DNA from: AC-32 sp963765785
GTDB taxonomy: Bacteria; Actinomycetota; Thermoleophilia; Gaiellales; Gaiellaceae
DNA: 64,000 bases
Assembly: GCA_963765785.1 (NCBI GenBank)
Contig: CAVXXW010000018.1
Location: forward strand, 124,001 to 188,000
Direction: 5' to 3'
Shown here: positions 1 through 8,895 of the stretch, in pieces
Numbering within the stretch: position 1 is the first letter of the stretch
Layout of the letters: the number at the start of each line of letters is the position of its first letter
The notes under the pieces: model-generated
What the model was told of the DNA's origin: nothing
The model's database searches: none
Seen by the model: the letters and a program-made list of their open reading frames with translations, nothing else
Made by a program: the position numbers and the translations under genes

Positions 1-3000
1 ATCCGGGCGATGGCCCAGGCCCAGTACACGAACATCGGCGGCGCCGAGTCGCTCTGGGTCGACCACACCGTCCAGCGCAACGTCAGCGCGACGAACACCA
101 CGTGCAACGCCGTGACCGGCGGGAACGCGTCGATCCGCTGGTACCAGGCGAACGTCACCGGCGGCACCGTCGCGGCCAACGTCGTGCAGGGCCAGACGTT
201 CGACCCCGAGGCTGCGAACACGTTCTTCCGCTTCATGCCGAGCCTGGCCGTCGACCGCGTCGGCGACATGGCGATCGGCTACACGAAGTCGAACTCGACC
301 ACCAACCCGCAGATCAAGTTCGCGGGCCGGCTTGCGGGCGACCCGGCGAGCACGCTCGGCCAGACCGAGCAGACGCTGATCAACGGCACCGGCGCGCAGA
401 GCGGCAACTGCGGCAGCTCCGCGTGTATCCGTTGGGGCGACTACTCCGGCATGGCGCTCGACCCGAACGGCTGCGAGTTCTGGATGACGGGCGAGTACTT
501 TGCGACGACCGGCCTCAACGACCTGACCCGGATCGGCTCGTTCCACTACCCGAGCTGCACTACGGTCGGCAACGGCACGCTCTCGGGCGCGGTCACGGAC
601 GGCACGAACCCGATCGCCGGCGCCACCGTCGCGCTCGGCAGCCGCACGACGACGACCGACGGGAGCGGGAACTATTCGTTCACGGTTCCGGCGGGGACGT
701 ACCCGTCGCTCGCGGCGAGCAAGGCCGGCTTCAACACGGGGTCGGCGTCGACGATCGCGGTGCCCGACGGCGGCACGGCGACGCGGAACTTCACGCTCAA
801 TGCGTCGGCGCAGAGCGGCTGCTTCACCGACAACACGCAGAGCACGTTCCAGCGCGGCGTCCCGTCGAACTGCGATCTCGTCTCGAGCCCGGGCAGCGTC
901 GTGCTCTCGTCGCCCGACAACACGGACGCCAAGAACGCGACCGTCAGCCCGACGGGCTTCGGCATCAGCAACACCGCCTGGGCTGGCCAGACGTTCACGC
1001 CGACAGTGAGCGGGCAGCTCAAGCGCGTCGACGTCGAGCTCTTCTGCGCGAGCTGCACCGCGAACAGTCCGAACGTCACGCTGTCGATTCGGAACACGAC
1101 CGGCTCGCCGGCGGTGCCGACCGGCGCGGACCTCGGCACCGCCACGCTGCCCGGCTTCAACGACGGCGGCGCGGGCGGCCTCAAGACATTCAGCTTCGCG
1201 AGCCCGGTGAGCGTGACCGCGGGCACGCGCTACGCGTTCGTCTTCCGGCTCGCCTCTGCTTTTGCGAGTGGAACCGTCGCCTATACGTGCAGCTGTGCGA
1301 CCACCGGGTTCAGCAACACGAACCCGTACGCGAACGGCCAGTTCGTCACGTCGACGAACAGCGGCACGAGCTGGACGGCGGACACGACCGTCGGCGGGCG
1401 TGACATGAACTTCGTCACGTACATCAACCCCGGCTTCGCTAGCTCGGGCACGTTCGTCTCCTCGCTGAAGGACGCCAACCCGGCGGCCGGGCGGACGCCG
1501 CAGTGGACGACGCTGTCCTTCACGGCAACCCAGCCCGCCGGAACCTCGGTCAAGTTCCAGGTCGCGGGTTCGAACTCCCAGTACGGGCCATTCACCTTCG
1601 TTGGTCCCGACGGCACGGCGAACACTTTCTTCACCACGAGCGGGGCGAGCCTGAGCCAGTTCAACGGCTTCCGCTACCTGAAGTACAAGGCGCTCCTGTC
1701 GACGAACAGCGGCAGCGTCACGCCGTCGCTGTCGAGCGTGCAGGTCTGCTTCCAGGACACGGCCGGCACCTCGGCGACGTCGCTTGGAGCCGCCCCGGCG
1801 ACCGGGACCTACGGCGGGACGACGACGCTCTCGGCGACGCTCACCTCCGTCGGCAACCCCGTGCCTAGCGAGACCGTGAACTTCTCGCTGAACGGCTCGA
1901 GCGTCGGCAGCGCGATCACGAACGGCAGCGGCGTGGCGACGCTCGCCAACGTCAGCCTCGCCGGGATCAACGCGGGCACGTATCCGACCGGCGCCAGCGC
2001 GTCGTTCCCGGGCGACTCCTCGTTCGACCCGAGCTCCGGCTCGAGCTCGCTGACGGTGAACAGGGCGGACCAGGCGATCTCCGTCACGACGCACGCGCCC
2101 GCCTCGGCGGTCTACAACACGAGCTTCGGCGTGGCGGCGAGCGGCGGCGGCTCTGGCAACGCGGTGACGTTCTCCAGCAGCGGCGCCTGCTCGAACACCG
2201 GCGGCTCGTTCACGATGACGAGTGGCACCGGCACCTGCTCGGTCAAGTACGACCAGGCGGGCGACGCCAACTACAACGCCGCGCTGCAGGTGGCCGAGAC
2301 CGTCAACGCGCAGAAGGCCGACCAGGCGATCACGGTCACGACGCACGCGCCCGCATCGGCGGTCTACAACACGAGCTTCGGCGTGGCGGCGAGCGGCGGC
2401 GGCTCCGGCAACGCGGTGACGTTCTCCAGCAGCGGCGCCTGCTCGAACACCGGCGGCTCGTTCACGATGACGAGTGGCACCGGCACCTGCTCGGTCAAGT
2501 ACGACCAGGCGGGCGACGCCAACTACAACGCCGCGCCGCAGGTGACCGAGACCGTCAACGCGCAGAAGGCCGACCAGACGATCACGGTCACGACGCACGC
2601 TCCGGCATCGGCCGTCTACGACACCGGTTTCTCGGTCGCGGGCACCGCCCCCGGCGGGACGGTCGCCTTCTCGAGCGCCGGCGCCTGCTCGAACACCGGC
2701 GCCACGTTCACGATGACGAGCGGCACCGGCACCTGCTCGGTCAAGTACGACCAGGCCGGGAGCTCGAACTACAACGCGGCGCCGCAAGTGGTCGAGACGG
2801 TGAACGCGCAGAAGGCCGACCAGACGATCACGGTCACGACCCATGCACCGTCGGCCGCGCCGTTCAACTCGAGCTTCTCCGTCGCGGCGACCGCGCCGGG
2901 CGGTTCCGTCGGCTTTTCGAGCGCGGGCGCCTGCTCGAGCACCGGCGACACGTTCACGATCACGGCCGGCTCCGGCACCTGCTCGGTCAAGTACGACCAG

Positions 3001-4836
3001 GCGGGGAACGCGAACTACAACGCCGCACCGCAGGTGGTCGAGTCCGTCATCGCCGGCAAGCAGCCGCAGTCGATCACGATCACGCTCCACGCGCCGGCCT
3101 CGGCCGTCTACAACACCGGCTTCTCGGTGGCGGCCACCGGCGGCGGCTCCGGCAACCCGGTCACCTTCTCGAGCAGCGGCGCCTGCTCGAACACCGGCGC
3201 CACGTTCACGATGACGAGCGGCACCGGGACCTGCACGGTCATGTTCGACCAGGCCGGCGACGCCAACTACGCGGACGCGCCGCAGCTGACCGAGACGGTC
3301 ACGGCGCAGAAGGCCGACCAGTCGATCGCAGTCACCACCCACGCGCCGGCCTCCGCCGCGTTCAACTCGACGTTCTCGGTCGCGGCGAGCGCACCGGGCG
3401 GCTCTGTGAGCTTCTCGAGCTCCGGCGCCTGCTCGAACACCGGCGGCGACTTCACGATGACGAGCGGCACCGGCACCTGCTCGGTCAAGTTCGACCAGGC
3501 GGGCGACGCGAACTACAACGCGGCTCCGCAGGTGATCGAGACGGTGAACGCGCAGAAGGCCGACCAGACGATCACCGTGACGATGCACGCGCCGTCGTCG
3601 GCTGCCTACAACTCGAGCTTCTCGGTTGTGGGCACTGCACCGGGTGGGGCAGTGAGCTTCTCGAGCTCCGGCTCCTGCTCGAACAGCGCCGCCACGTTCA
3701 CGATGACGAGCGGCTCGGGCACCTGCTCCGTCAAGTACGACCAGGCCGGCAACGCGAACTACAACGCCGCGCCGCAGGTGACCGAGACTACGAATGCCAC
3801 GAAGGCAAACCAGGCGATCGTGGTCACGCTGCACGCGCCGGTGTCCGCCGTCTACAACTCGACCTTCTCCGTCGCGGCGAGTGGCGGTGGGTCGGGCAAC
3901 CCGGTCACCTTCTCCAGCTCCGGCGCCTGCTCGAACACCGGCGGCACGTTCACGATGACGAGCGGCACCGGCACCTGCACCGCCAAGTACGACCAGGCCG
4001 GCGACGCGAACTACAACGCCGCGCCGCAGGTGAGCGAGACGACGACGGCGCAGAAGGCTTCCCAGACGATCACGTTCGGCGCCCTGCCCGACCGCACCGC
4101 CGGCGATCCGGACTTCACCGTCAGCGCGATGGCGAGCTCCGGCCTCACCGTCTCGTTCACGGCGTCGGGTCAGTGCACCGTCTCGGGCACGACCGTCCAC
4201 CTGACCGGCGCGGGCAGCTGCACGATCACCTCCTCGCAGGCCGGCGACTCGAACTACGCGGCGGCGCCGGACGTGCCGCGGACGTTCCAGATCAACTCCG
4301 CACAGTCGTTCAGCCAGATCACCGACACGAGCGCGACCTGCGCACAGTTCGCGGCCGGCACTGCCTCGACGGTGGGCACCGTCTTCTACACGTCGAAGAA
4401 GAGCGCGATCAACAAGGTCACGCTGAACACGATCGTGTACTGGCTCAAGCTCAACGTGACAGCCGGAGCCCGTCACGTCGAGATCGACCAGGCGATCACC
4501 TCCGGCAACTTCAGCCAGAAGCTCACGCTCGGCCAGGGCAGCAAGGTCCTGACGCCGGCATGCGCCAACGTCAAGAACCCAACGATCGCCGCGGGCCCGA
4601 ACGGTTCCGTCACCGTGGACTTCAACGCCGCAAGCGCGGGCACGTACTACCTCGCCGTCCGCTACCTCGTGAGCGCGGTGAACGGCCAGACCGAGCCCAA
4701 CCCGACGACAGTCCACTACGACTTCTCGACGGTCGGCGTCACGGGCTCCACGAGCGGCCTCGACCTGAAGAAGACGGCCACAGCCGCTCCGGCGCGGTCG
4801 GTGCGGACGGCCCTCTTCCGCGCGCTGAGACACTAG
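1..4836 (+). CDS. Secreted multidomain Ig-like repeat protein (5' end cut by window)
   Basis: The frame is open from base 1, so the gene begins upstream; the ATG at 10 is only the first Met in view. Counting from that Met, residues 1-185 match the C-terminal half of the next protein (shared RWGDYS motif and FWxTxEY segment). Residues about 188-266 look like a carboxypeptidase-regulatory-like beta-sandwich. Residues 268-475 are a Cys-containing domain, 476-585 a jelly-roll-like domain and 590-684 an Ig-like domain. Residues 686-1434 are eight near-identical 82/84-residue Ig-like repeats and 1435-1515 a divergent ninth. The C-terminus (to 1608) has no sorting or membrane anchor that I can see. 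Each repeat keeps two Cys, suggesting one disulfide per unit outside the cell. I infer an extracellular adhesion or matrix role. The catalytic identity of the N-terminal domain is unknown. Confidence 0.85.
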   Translation: MRAMAQAQYTNIGGAESLWVDHTVQRNVSATNTTCNAVTGGNASIRWYQANVTGGTVAANVVQGQTFDPEAANTFFRFMPSLAVDRVGDMAIGYTKSNSTTNPQIKFAGRLAGDPASTLGQTEQTLINGTGAQSGNCGSSACIRWGDYSGMALDPNGCEFWMTGEYFATTGLNDLTRIGSFHYPSCTTVGNGTLSGAVTDGTNPIAGATVALGSRTTTTDGSGNYSFTVPAGTYPSLAASKAGFNTGSASTIAVPDGGTATRNFTLNASAQSGCFTDNTQSTFQRGVPSNCDLVSSPGSVVLSSPDNTDAKNATVSPTGFGISNTAWAGQTFTPTVSGQLKRVDVELFCASCTANSPNVTLSIRNTTGSPAVPTGADLGTATLPGFNDGGAGGLKTFSFASPVSVTAGTRYAFVFRLASAFASGTVAYTCSCATTGFSNTNPYANGQFVTSTNSGTSWTADTTVGGRDMNFVTYINPGFASSGTFVSSLKDANPAAGRTPQWTTLSFTATQPAGTSVKFQVAGSNSQYGPFTFVGPDGTANTFFTTSGASLSQFNGFRYLKYKALLSTNSGSVTPSLSSVQVCFQDTAGTSATSLGAAPATGTYGGTTTLSATLTSVGNPVPSETVNFSLNGSSVGSAITNGSGVATLANVSLAGINAGTYPTGASASFPGDSSFDPSSGSSSLTVNRADQAISVTTHAPASAVYNTSFGVAASGGGSGNAVTFSSSGACSNTGGSFTMTSGTGTCSVKYDQAGDANYNAALQVAETVNAQKADQAITVTTHAPASAVYNTSFGVAASGGGSGNAVTFSSSGACSNTGGSFTMTSGTGTCSVKYDQAGDANYNAAPQVTETVNAQKADQTITVTTHAPASAVYDTGFSVAGTAPGGTVAFSSAGACSNTGATFTMTSGTGTCSVKYDQAGSSNYNAAPQVVETVNAQKADQTITVTTHAPSAAPFNSSFSVAATAPGGSVGFSSAGACSSTGDTFTITAGSGTCSVKYDQAGNANYNAAPQVVESVIAGKQPQSITITLHAPASAVYNTGFSVAATGGGSGNPVTFSSSGACSNTGATFTMTSGTGTCTVMFDQAGDANYADAPQLTETVTAQKADQSIAVTTHAPASAAFNSTFSVAASAPGGSVSFSSSGACSNTGGDFTMTSGTGTCSVKFDQAGDANYNAAPQVIETVNAQKADQTITVTMHAPSSAAYNSSFSVVGTAPGGAVSFSSSGSCSNSAATFTMTSGSGTCSVKYDQAGNANYNAAPQVTETTNATKANQAIVVTLHAPVSAVYNSTFSVAASGGGSGNPVTFSSSGACSNTGGTFTMTSGTGTCTAKYDQAGDANYNAAPQVSETTTAQKASQTITFGALPDRTAGDPDFTVSAMASSGLTVSFTASGQCTVSGTTVHLTGAGSCTITSSQAGDSNYAAAPDVPRTFQINSAQSFSQITDTSATCAQFAAGTASTVGTVFYTSKKSAINKVTLNTIVYWLKLNVTAGARHVEIDQAITSGNFSQKLTLGQGSKVLTPACANVKNPTIAAGPNGSVTVDFNAASAGTYYLAVRYLVSAVNGQTEPNPTTVHYDFSTVGVTGSTSGLDLKKTATAAPARSVRTALFRALRH
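2065..4056 (+). repeat. Eight tandem 252/246-bp coding repeats (Ig-like units)
   Basis: Units start at 2065, 2317, 2569, 2815, 3061, 3313, 3559 and 3805. Their lengths are 252, 252, 246, 246, 252, 246, 246 and 252 bp. The long form carries a GGGSGN loop where the short form has APGG, so two alleles of one loop alternate along the protein. Each unit begins with a KADQ-like linker and carries GACS and GTC Cys motifs and a DQAGDANYN motif. Units 1 and 2 differ at only 7 of 252 bases by my count, which points to a recent duplication. A ninth, strongly diverged unit follows (4057 to about 4305). Confidence 0.9.
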
Positions 4837-4843
4837 GACGCAG

Positions 4844-4887
4844 CTCGGAGCCGCGCCGGGATCCTTGATTTCCGGCGCGGCTCCGAG
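4844..4887 (+). terminator. Perfect 16-bp hairpin between the two secreted protein genes
   Basis: Bases 4844-4859 pair without mismatch with 4872-4887 across a 12-nt loop, beginning 7 bp after the preceding stop codon. There is no T-tract, so it is either a GC-rich actinobacterial-type terminator or an mRNA-stabilising hairpin. Confidence 0.7.
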
Positions 4888-4896
4888 TAAGACCCG

Positions 4897-7077
4897 ATGA
4901 GGCGACGGTGGGGCGTCGCCGCGGGTGGAAGGAGAGGGGTGCGGCGCAAGGTGAGGAGGGGGCGGATTCCGGGCGGAAGGCGCACGGTCGTGCTCGGCGT
5001 GCTCCTGGCGCTGGCGCTGTCGGTCGAGGCGGGAGTCGTCCTCGCCGGCGCGGCCCCTCGCGGCGTGACCTTGCAGGTGAAGGGCCCGCTGCCGCGTGCG
5101 CCGCACGCAGCGTCGTCTTCACGCACGCGCCTCATCGTCGGCCATGCGGCCCGGAGCGACCGCTCGAAGCCGCTGCGCGAGCTGCGCCATGCACTTCCGG
5201 CGCCCGGCGGAGAGACGGAGACGAGCCCGAACCCGCGCGCGGTCTCCAAGCACGTCGACCACGTTGAGACCGTGCGCCAGGCGCGCCGGTTCGCGCCGAA
5301 CATGCCGGCGCCTGGGTTGAGCTTCGACGGGATCCCGTACGGCGCCGTCTGCACGTGCGCGCCGCCGGACACCAACGGCGAGGCCGGCCTGACGCAGTAC
5401 GTGCAGACCGTCAACTCCGGCTTCGCCGTCTACGACAAGTCGACCGGCGGGCTCGTGCTCGGCCCGATGACGATCGCGACGCTGTGGAGCGGCCTAGGCG
5501 GCGTCTGCGAGACCAACGGCGACGGCGACCCCGTTGTGCTGTACGACCAGCTCGCGAACCGCTGGCTGATCAGCCAGTTCGCCGGCGTGTCGTACCCGAC
5601 CGACGAGTGCATCGCCGTCTCGACCTCGAGCGACGCGACCGGCAGCTACAACCGCTACGACTTCCACCTCGGCAGCTCGTTCTTCGACTACCCGCACCTC
5701 GGCGTGTGGCCGGACGGTTACTACCTGACGATGAACGTGTTCGACCCGGTGTCGCAGCACTACCTCGGGCCGATGCCGTTCGCGTTCGACCGGGCCGCCA
5801 TGCTCGCCGGCAGCCCGGGCGCGACATTCGTCGCCTACACGGGGAGCAACGTCTTCAACAGCGCCAACGACGCGATGCTCCCGGCAGACCTCGACGGCTC
5901 GGCGCTGCCGCCCGCGGGCGCGCCGGAGCCGTTCCTGATGTCGGGCGAGAACTCGATCTGGCGCGTCTGGCGCTTCCACGCGAACTTCGCCAGCCCGGCG
6001 AGCTCGACCTTCACGCTCGGCGGCAACCTGACCCCGGCCGCCTATACCGAGCTCTGTCCCGCGACGCGCGCCTGCATCCCCGAGCCGAACGCCGACTTCC
6101 TCGACGCGATCGGGGACCGCGGGATGTTCCGGCTCGCATACCGGAACTTCGGCGACCACGAGTCGCTCGTGGGCAACCAGACCGTCTCGTCGAACGGCGT
6201 CGCCGGGCTGCGTTGGTACGAGATCCGGAACGTGACGTCCGGGGTGCCGGCGTTCGCCCAGCAGAGCACCTTCCAGCCGGACACAACGAACCGCTGGATG
6301 GGGAGCGCGGCGATGGATCAGGCCGGAGACCTGGCGATCGGCTACAGCGTTGCGAGCTCTAATTTGGCGCCGGGCCTCCGCTACGCCGGGCGACTCGCGT
6401 CCGACGCGCCGAGCACGCTCGCTCAGGGCGAAGGGACGCTCTTCGCCGGCATCGGCACCCAGGCCGGCACGAAGAACCGATGGGGCGACTACAGCGCGCT
6501 GACGGTCGACCCGGTCGACGACTGCACGTTCTGGTTCACCAGCGAGTACTACCCCTCGGGCTCCAGCGCCTACAACTGGCGGACGCGGATCGCGAGCTTC
6601 AAGTTCCCGTCCTGCCGGAAGGTGCGCTCGCTCGCAGTCGCGAGGGCCGGCTCCGGCGTCGGCTTCGTCAGCTCGAGCCCTGCGGGCATCTCGTGCGGCG
6701 CGACCTGCGGGGGCCAGTTCGACGACGGCTCCAGCGTGACGCTGACCGCTGCGCCGGCCGGTCGGTCCCGATTCGCCGGCTGGGGCGGCGACTGCTCCGG
6801 CACCGGCACCTGCGTCCTTTCGATGACCGGGAACCATTCGGTCACGGCGACCTTCAACGCTCCGCCGCTCGCGCCGCCGTCTTGCATGGTGCCGAAGGTG
6901 GTCGGCCTGGCGCTGAAGAACGCGAGGACGAAGATCGTCCGCGCGCACTGCAAGGTCGGGAAGATCACGAAGAAGCATGCCGCCAAGAAGAAGCGCGGCA
7001 AGGTCGTCGGTCAGAGCCCGAAGGCGGGCAAGAAGCTGAAGGCCGGCGCGAAGGTCAGCCTGACCGTCGGCAAGTAG
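4897..7077 (+). CDS. Secreted protein with InlB-B-type and PASTA-like C-terminal domains
   Basis: About 726 residues. A basic N-terminus runs into a hydrophobic stretch (VVLGVLLALALSVEAGVVLA) that reads as a signal peptide. The region from about residue 145 to 570 resembles the paralogous domain of the upstream gene and contains RWGDYSALTVD and FWFTSEYY. Residues about 575-650 form a Cys-rich glycine/tryptophan domain with an AGWGGDCSG motif, as in divergent InlB B-repeats. The last 65 residues are a Lys-rich PASTA-like domain (VPKVVGL...GQSPKAGKKL), suggesting contact with cell-wall material. Start choice is uncertain: GTG 4939 has a better upstream purine run (ggaaggag) than ATG 4897. Paralogy with the neighbour indicates tandem duplication followed by domain swapping. 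Confidence 0.8.
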   Translation: MRRRWGVAAGGRRGVRRKVRRGRIPGGRRTVVLGVLLALALSVEAGVVLAGAAPRGVTLQVKGPLPRAPHAASSSRTRLIVGHAARSDRSKPLRELRHALPAPGGETETSPNPRAVSKHVDHVETVRQARRFAPNMPAPGLSFDGIPYGAVCTCAPPDTNGEAGLTQYVQTVNSGFAVYDKSTGGLVLGPMTIATLWSGLGGVCETNGDGDPVVLYDQLANRWLISQFAGVSYPTDECIAVSTSSDATGSYNRYDFHLGSSFFDYPHLGVWPDGYYLTMNVFDPVSQHYLGPMPFAFDRAAMLAGSPGATFVAYTGSNVFNSANDAMLPADLDGSALPPAGAPEPFLMSGENSIWRVWRFHANFASPASSTFTLGGNLTPAAYTELCPATRACIPEPNADFLDAIGDRGMFRLAYRNFGDHESLVGNQTVSSNGVAGLRWYEIRNVTSGVPAFAQQSTFQPDTTNRWMGSAAMDQAGDLAIGYSVASSNLAPGLRYAGRLASDAPSTLAQGEGTLFAGIGTQAGTKNRWGDYSALTVDPVDDCTFWFTSEYYPSGSSAYNWRTRIASFKFPSCRKVRSLAVARAGSGVGFVSSSPAGISCGATCGGQFDDGSSVTLTAAPAGRSRFAGWGGDCSGTGTCVLSMTGNHSVTATFNAPPLAPPSCMVPKVVGLALKNARTKIVRAHCKVGKITKKHAAKKKRGKVVGQSPKAGKKLKAGAKVSLTVGK

Positions 7078-7720
7078 CCTCGATCGCCTGCGCCGTGAGG
7101 TCGGCGAGCGACGGGAGTGTCGCGTCGGCCTGGTCGAGCGCATCTGGGCCGGGCGGGAAGTGCGCGTTCGGGATCGCGAGCACACACATGCCCGCGGCCT
7201 TGGCGGCGAGGATGCCGTTGTGGGAGTCCTCGACCGCCGCTGCCTGCGTCGGACCGATCTGTAGGCGGCGGGCCGCCTCGAGGTAGACGTCGGGCGCGGG
7301 CTTGCCCCGTCCGACCTCCTCGGACGAGACGATCGCTGTGAACAGGTGCGCCACGCCGAGCAGCTCGAGTACGAGCTCGATCAGCTCGCGATTCGACGAC
7401 GAGGCGACGCCCAAGGGCCAGCGCGCGGCCAGCCGCTCGACCGCCTCGCGAGCGCCCGCGATGACCGGCAGGTGCTCGCGGTAGGTCGAAGCGAGCCGCT
7501 CGACGACCTCGCGGTTGATTTCCTCCGGCGGCTCGGGAAGGCCGATCACGTCGTGCATGTAGCGCGACCATTCCGGTGAGCTCATGCCCATCATGTCCTG
7601 CTGGGCTTGGGGGTGCCAGCGCCCGCCGCGCTCCTCGGCCAGCCGCTCGCGCGCCTCGTCCCAGACCTGCTCCGAGTCCAGCAGGACGCCGTCGAGGTCG
7701 AAGACGAACGCCTCGATCAC
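7055..7720 (-). CDS. HAD-superfamily phosphatase, beta-phosphoglucomutase-like
   Basis: 221 residues from a GTG start. HAD motif I is FDLDGVLLDSE, with the nucleophile Asp and the +2 Asp. Motif II Ser/Asn lies in GVASSSNRE, the motif III Lys in VGRGKPAPDVY, and motif IV Asp in AVEDSHNG. The helical cap between motifs I and II is typical of subfamily IA (beta-PGM and phosphoglycolate phosphatase-like enzymes), so it should hydrolyse a small phosphorylated metabolite in the cytoplasm. The substrate cannot be read from sequence. The start overlaps the stop of the upstream flavin reductase as GTGA, implying translational coupling. The 3' end overlaps the convergent secreted-protein gene by 23 bp. 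Confidence 0.88.
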   Translation of the reverse strand: MIEAFVFDLDGVLLDSEQVWDEARERLAEERGGRWHPQAQQDMMGMSSPEWSRYMHDVIGLPEPPEEINREVVERLASTYREHLPVIAGAREAVERLAARWPLGVASSSNRELIELVLELLGVAHLFTAIVSSEEVGRGKPAPDVYLEAARRLQIGPTQAAAVEDSHNGILAAKAAGMCVLAIPNAHFPPGPDALDQADATLPSLADLTAQAIEATCRRSG

Positions 7721-8190
7721 AGCGCCGCGTACGCCTGGCCGTGGTAGACGAGAGGGCGGTTCGCGTTCGGCGCGGCCTCGGCCTGTTCGACTGCCGCGAC
7801 GAAGAATGTGTGGTCGCCGGCGTCCTGGTCGCTCTGGAGCCGGCAGCGCAGCCACGCGACGGCGCCGTCCAGCTGCGGCGGGCCGCCGGCAGCGCGGAGT
7901 GGGACGTTCTCCCAGAGCGCGATCGGAGGCACGCCGCGGGCGAAATGCTGGGCGAGGTGCTCCTGACCGGCCGCGAGGACGCTGATCGCGTGCTCCGGGC
8001 TCTCGCGCAGGAGCTCGTGGAGCGCCGCGTCGCGCCGGATCGCGAAGCCGACAAGCGGCGGCTCGAGCGAGAGCGAGACGAGCGACGCGACGGTGAGGCC
8101 CGCGTGGCGTCCATCGACCGTGACGGTGACGACGGCCACGGGAGCCGGCACGTGCCGCATCACCGCCCGAAGCTCGTCGCCGCTCATCAC
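7717..8190 (-). CDS. Flavin reductase-like FMN-binding protein
   Basis: 157 residues with the flavin reductase-like fold signature: an N-terminal PVAVVTVTVDGRHAGLTVAS segment, then LEPPLVGFAI, a GDHTFFVA motif near the C-terminus and a closing PLVYHGQAY. Known members reduce FMN/FAD with NAD(P)H for a partner monooxygenase, or act as oxidoreductases in their own right. No monooxygenase lies beside it, so the partner is unknown. It is first in a two-gene operon with the HAD phosphatase, joined by a 4-bp GTGA overlap, which hints at a shared flavin or phospho-metabolite task. Confidence 0.85.
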   Translation of the reverse strand: MMSGDELRAVMRHVPAPVAVVTVTVDGRHAGLTVASLVSLSLEPPLVGFAIRRDAALHELLRESPEHAISVLAAGQEHLAQHFARGVPPIALWENVPLRAAGGPPQLDGAVAWLRCRLQSDQDAGDHTFFVAAVEQAEAAPNANRPLVYHGQAYAAL

Positions 8191-8212
8191 GGCGCGATCA
8201 TACGAGTGGCTA

Positions 8213-8242
8213 CCCCGGTGTCAGACGCGTGCCGGACGCGTC
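8213..8242. repeat. Left palindromic flank of the REP-associated transposase
   Basis: The motif ccggtgtcagac, which recurs at the 3' end of the transposase gene, runs directly into a perfect 7-bp hairpin (8224-8230 with 8236-8242, loop gccgg). This is the form expected of REP/BIME-like substrates of Y1 HUH transposases. Confidence 0.6.
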
Positions 8243-8307
8243 ACGACGGTGTCTCGAAACTCGCGCGGCTCGGCGATCTGCCTCCGGCTGCGCCGTACGG
8301 TCGTGCC

Positions 8308-8895
8308 ATGGCGCGAAAGCCGCGAACCGAAGTACCGGGCTACTACCACGTGAGCTCGAGGGGCAACCGCGGCTGCACAATCTTCGAGGACGACTACGAG
8401 CGTGCGGCCTTCAGCGCGCTCCTCGCAACCACCGTAGAGCGATGGCAGTGGGCATGCCACTCATTTGTCTTCATGTCGAATCACTTTCATCTTCTGATTC
8501 GGCTCGAGTTGGGCGGACTCTCAGCTGGGATGCAGTTCCTGAACACCTCGTTTGCACGACTTTCCAACCGCCGGCACGGCCACGTCGGTCAGCACCTCTT
8601 TCGCAACCGCTTCTGGAGCGAGCTCATCACCGGCGACGTGCGTCTCCGGGAAGCCGCGCGCTACATCGTGCTCAACCCCGTACGCGCGAATCTCTGCTCG
8701 GCGCCCGGAGAGTGGCGCTGGAGCAGCTACCGAGCTTGCGCCGGACTCGATTTCGCGCCGAAGTTCCTCGCCGCGACCGAGCACTTGCAGCTCTTCGGGG
8801 AGAGGCCCTCAGCGGCTCGGCGCGCGTATCGCGACTTCATCGCCGACGGAGTCCGCGCCGGTGTCAGACACCGGGACGGATCAGGCAGGCGCTAG
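8308..8895 (+). CDS. REP-associated tyrosine transposase (Y1/HUH family)
   Basis: 195 residues. The HUH motif is H59-F-H61 in FMSNHFHLLIRL and the likely catalytic Tyr is Y119 in EAARYIVLNPVRANL. The N-terminal MARKPRTEVPGYYHVSSRGN matches the usual family opening (Y-H-V-x-x-R-G-N). These enzymes nick and join single-stranded DNA at palindromic REP-type sequences and are usually single-copy domesticated relatives of IS200/IS605. The frame is open upstream, but similarity begins at ATG 8308. Palindromic repeats lie on both sides (8213-8242 and 8858-8874), the right one inside the coding end. The last four bases overlap the convergent gene's stop (ctag). Confidence 0.88.
   Translation: MARKPRTEVPGYYHVSSRGNRGCTIFEDDYERAAFSALLATTVERWQWACHSFVFMSNHFHLLIRLELGGLSAGMQFLNTSFARLSNRRHGHVGQHLFRNRFWSELITGDVRLREAARYIVLNPVRANLCSAPGEWRWSSYRACAGLDFAPKFLAATEHLQLFGERPSAARRAYRDFIADGVRAGVRHRDGSGRR
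8858..8874. repeat. Right palindromic flank of the REP-associated transposase
   Basis: ccggtg and caccgg pair around a 5-nt tcaga loop. The left half is the same ccggtgtcagac word found at 8215-8226, so both sides of the transposase carry one REP-like element. Confidence 0.6.

Noticed and set aside
2065..4056. Possible CRISPR array
   Set aside because: Repeats are about 250 bp, contiguous, in frame and protein coding, with no spacers.
7576..8307. Upstream extension of the transposase gene
   Set aside because: It is antisense to the flavin reductase; family similarity begins at ATG 8308.
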